Of a stretch of 6,653 nt of DNA, positions 4,962-6,653 are shown piece after piece. Source of the stretch: Eubacteriales Family XIII. Incertae Sedis bacterium (GTDB lineage: Bacteria; Bacillota; Clostridia; Peptostreptococcales; Anaerovoracaceae); NCBI GenBank assembly GCA_031254995.1, contig JAIRTJ010000141.1, forward strand, positions 1-6,653. Direction: 5' to 3'. The stretch's first letter is position 1, and every line of letters starts with the position of its first letter. The notes beneath the pieces were generated by a model, which was not told where the DNA came from, did not search any database, and saw nothing but the letters and a program-made list of their open reading frames with translations. The position numbers were made by a program, and so were the translations under genes.

Positions 4962-6653
4962 TACAGCAATAAATACAGATATGCGGTCTATGAGACGAGA
5001 CCCATTCGCGATATCAGGGAGCTGATGAACAGTTGCGCGGAGTTGTACGGAGACAGACCCGCGTATTTGGTGAAGAACAGACCGGGCGGCGCGTATGAGC
5101 CGATTTCCTTCAGACAGTTTCGCGGAGACGTGACCGCGTTCGGTACGTCGCTCTTTGAGGAGGGGTTGCGCGGCGGCGAGCCCATCGCCGTGATCGGAGA
5201 GAACCGCTATGAGTGGGTTGTCGCGTATACGGCTGCGGTCTGCGGCATGAATGTGATCGTTCCCATCGACAAGGAGCTCAGCGCCGAGGAGATAGCGCAT
5301 CTGCTGAAGCGTTCTCGCGCGAAATGCGTCGTCTATTCGGGGAAGTTGGAAAAGACGATCAAGGAAGCGCTGGACATCCTCGGCGGCATCGACGTGAAGA
5401 TATCCATGGACGCGACGGAGGATGCGGAAGACAAACTGTCCATGCGAAATCTCATCGAAAGAGGCCGCGAGATGATTCGGGCGGGAAAAAAGGAATACTT
5501 TTGGATTGAGATAGATCCGGACAAGATGTGTTCCCTCATATTCACCTCGGGAACCACGGGGCTGGCGAAAGGCGTCATGCTCTCTCACTCGAACATCGTC
5601 GCAAATGTGATAGGCATGGGACAGTTCGTGTGCGTAGCCGGTTGGACGGCGCTCTCCGTATTGCCCATGCATCACACCTACGAATGCTCGTGCGGCATCT
5701 TCGGCACCATGTATCAGGGCTGTACCGTCGCCATATGCGAAGGTCTGAAATACGTCGTGAAGAACATGGCCGAAAGCAAGGCGAATGTCGTGTTGGGCGT
5801 TCCGCTCATGTTCGAAAAGATGCATCAAAAGATATGGAAACAGGCGGAAAGCTCGGGCAAGGCCAAAACCATGCGGCGCGCGATAGCCGTATCCAAGGCG
5901 GTGGGCGGTCAAAAACTGAAAGCGACCAAACGTCTGTTCAAGAGCGTTCATCAGGCGATGGGCGGCGAGATGCGGCTTCTCATCGCGGGCGGCGCCGCCA
6001 TCGACCCCCTCGTCGTAGAGGATTTCAACGCGATGGGCATCAAGATGATACAGGGTTACGGAATGACAGAGAATTCTCCCATCATCGCGGTCAATAAGGA
6101 TCGTTGCAGCAAGGCGGCGTCCGTGGGACTGCCCATGGGCGACACCGAGGTTCGAATCGAGGATAAGGACGCCGACGGCGTAGGTGAGATCGTCTACAGA
6201 GGTTCTTCCGTCATGTTGGGGTACTATGACGATGAGGAGGCGACGGCGAAGGTGCTGAAAGAAGGATGGCTTTACAGCGGCGACTACGGTTATATCGACG
6301 ATGATGGATTTCTTTACGTAACAGGAAGAAAAAAGAACGTCATCGTGACGAAAAACGGCAAGAACATCTTTCCCGAGGAGGTTGAATACTATCTGCTTAA
6401 ATCTCCGTACATCGAGGAGACGGTCGTTTGGGGAAAGAACGAGGAAAAGGGCGGCGATACGGTGATCTGCGCCGACATCTTTCCCGATTTCGCGTTCATC
6501 GCCGAAACGCACGGCAACATCGGGGAAGAGGATGTACGTAAATTGTTGCGGACGGAGATCGATATCGCAAACGAGAAGATGCCTTCTTATAAGCGCGTCA
6601 AGCGATTTTCCGTTCGAAACGAGGAATTCGAAAAGACCACGACGAAGAAGATC
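4959..6653 (+). CDS. AMP-forming acyl-CoA synthetase (long-chain fatty acid CoA ligase type), 3' end cut by window
   Basis: 565 residues are visible and no stop is reached. The protein belongs to the ANL superfamily of AMP-binding ligases, which activate a carboxylic acid with ATP to an acyl-adenylate and then pass it to CoA. Landmarks: the P-loop-like FTSGTTGLAKGVMLSH at 195-210, the AGGAAIDP loop near 346-353, YGMTENSP at 367-374 (adenine and acid site), YSGDYGYIDDDG with ribose-binding D442, and the hinge TGRKKNVIVTKNGKNIFPEEVE, with R457 contacting ATP. The final codons encode KTTTKKI, where K564 is expected to be the catalytic lysine of adenylation, so the domain is almost complete. The overall likeness is to FadD/FAA1-type long-chain enzymes of Clostridia; the true acyl substrate cannot be read from the sequence. 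It starts with TTG and is transcribed divergently from dapA under a strong promoter with an operator-like palindrome. Confidence 0.93.
   Translation, partial: MYSNKYRYAVYETRPIRDIRELMNSCAELYGDRPAYLVKNRPGGAYEPISFRQFRGDVTAFGTSLFEEGLRGGEPIAVIGENRYEWVVAYTAAVCGMNVIVPIDKELSAEEIAHLLKRSRAKCVVYSGKLEKTIKEALDILGGIDVKISMDATEDAEDKLSMRNLIERGREMIRAGKKEYFWIEIDPDKMCSLIFTSGTTGLAKGVMLSHSNIVANVIGMGQFVCVAGWTALSVLPMHHTYECSCGIFGTMYQGCTVAICEGLKYVVKNMAESKANVVLGVPLMFEKMHQKIWKQAESSGKAKTMRRAIAVSKAVGGQKLKATKRLFKSVHQAMGGEMRLLIAGGAAIDPLVVEDFNAMGIKMIQGYGMTENSPIIAVNKDRCSKAASVGLPMGDTEVRIEDKDADGVGEIVYRGSSVMLGYYDDEEATAKVLKEGWLYSGDYGYIDDDGFLYVTGRKKNVIVTKNGKNIFPEEVEYYLLKSPYIEETVVWGKNEEKGGDTVICADIFPDFAFIAETHGNIGEEDVRKLLRTEIDIANEKMPSYKRVKRFSVRNEEFEKTTTKKI

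Noticed and set aside
4848..6512. 554-codon minus-strand open frame
   Set aside because: It is antisense to the acyl-CoA synthetase, whose catalytic motifs are all intact; the frame is a by-product of GC-rich codon use and resembles no family.

Overview
The window looks like chromosomal DNA of an uncultured or less-studied member of the Clostridia (Firmicutes). The best evidence is the SCIFF ranthipeptide pair, a marker of that class: a 54-residue six-cysteine precursor and its radical-SAM maturase. Strong Shine-Dalgarno sites, sigma70/A-type promoters and a Gram-positive style lipoprotein agree. The genes favour GC-rich codons, whereas promoters and spacers between genes are AT-rich.

Layout, left to right. 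(1) 1-411 is the distal end of a CRISPR array with 32-bp repeats of the subtype I-C kind: six full repeats, then a seventh decayed to its first ten bases. The leader and any cas genes lie off the left edge. (2) 412-941 holds no supportable gene, only an AT-rich stretch and weak promoter-like sites. (3) 942-1268 encodes a stand-alone LytTR-type DNA-binding protein of 108 residues. (4) 1265-3088 is the SCIFF locus. A near-consensus promoter (TTGACA, 17 bp, TATACT) overlaps the stop codon of the LytTR gene and drives scfA; a hairpin with a T run follows, then scfB. (5) 3167-3799 encodes a secreted cyclophilin-type peptidyl-prolyl isomerase lipoprotein on the same strand. (6) A terminator at 3799-3834 serves the convergent dapA gene (minus strand, 3843-4721). 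(7) A divergent intergenic region carries a very good promoter (TTGATA, 17 bp, TGGTATAAT) with a perfect 11+1+11 palindrome over the expected transcription start. It drives a gene that starts with TTG and encodes an AMP-forming acyl-CoA synthetase. That gene runs off the right edge just after its expected catalytic lysine.

Working together: scfA and scfB form a functional pair, in which the maturase is expected to install a Cys-Thr thioether in the peptide. The LytTR protein upstream is a candidate regulator by position only. The isomerase may be co-transcribed with scfB, because no terminator separates them. dapA (lysine and cell-wall diaminopimelate synthesis) and the acyl-CoA synthetase (fatty-acid activation) look like separate housekeeping units. 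I do not see a clearly new system. The least ordinary points are the LytTR/SCIFF arrangement, the structured scfA-scfB gap, the extended tails of ScfA and ScfB, the operator-like palindrome and the decaying CRISPR end.
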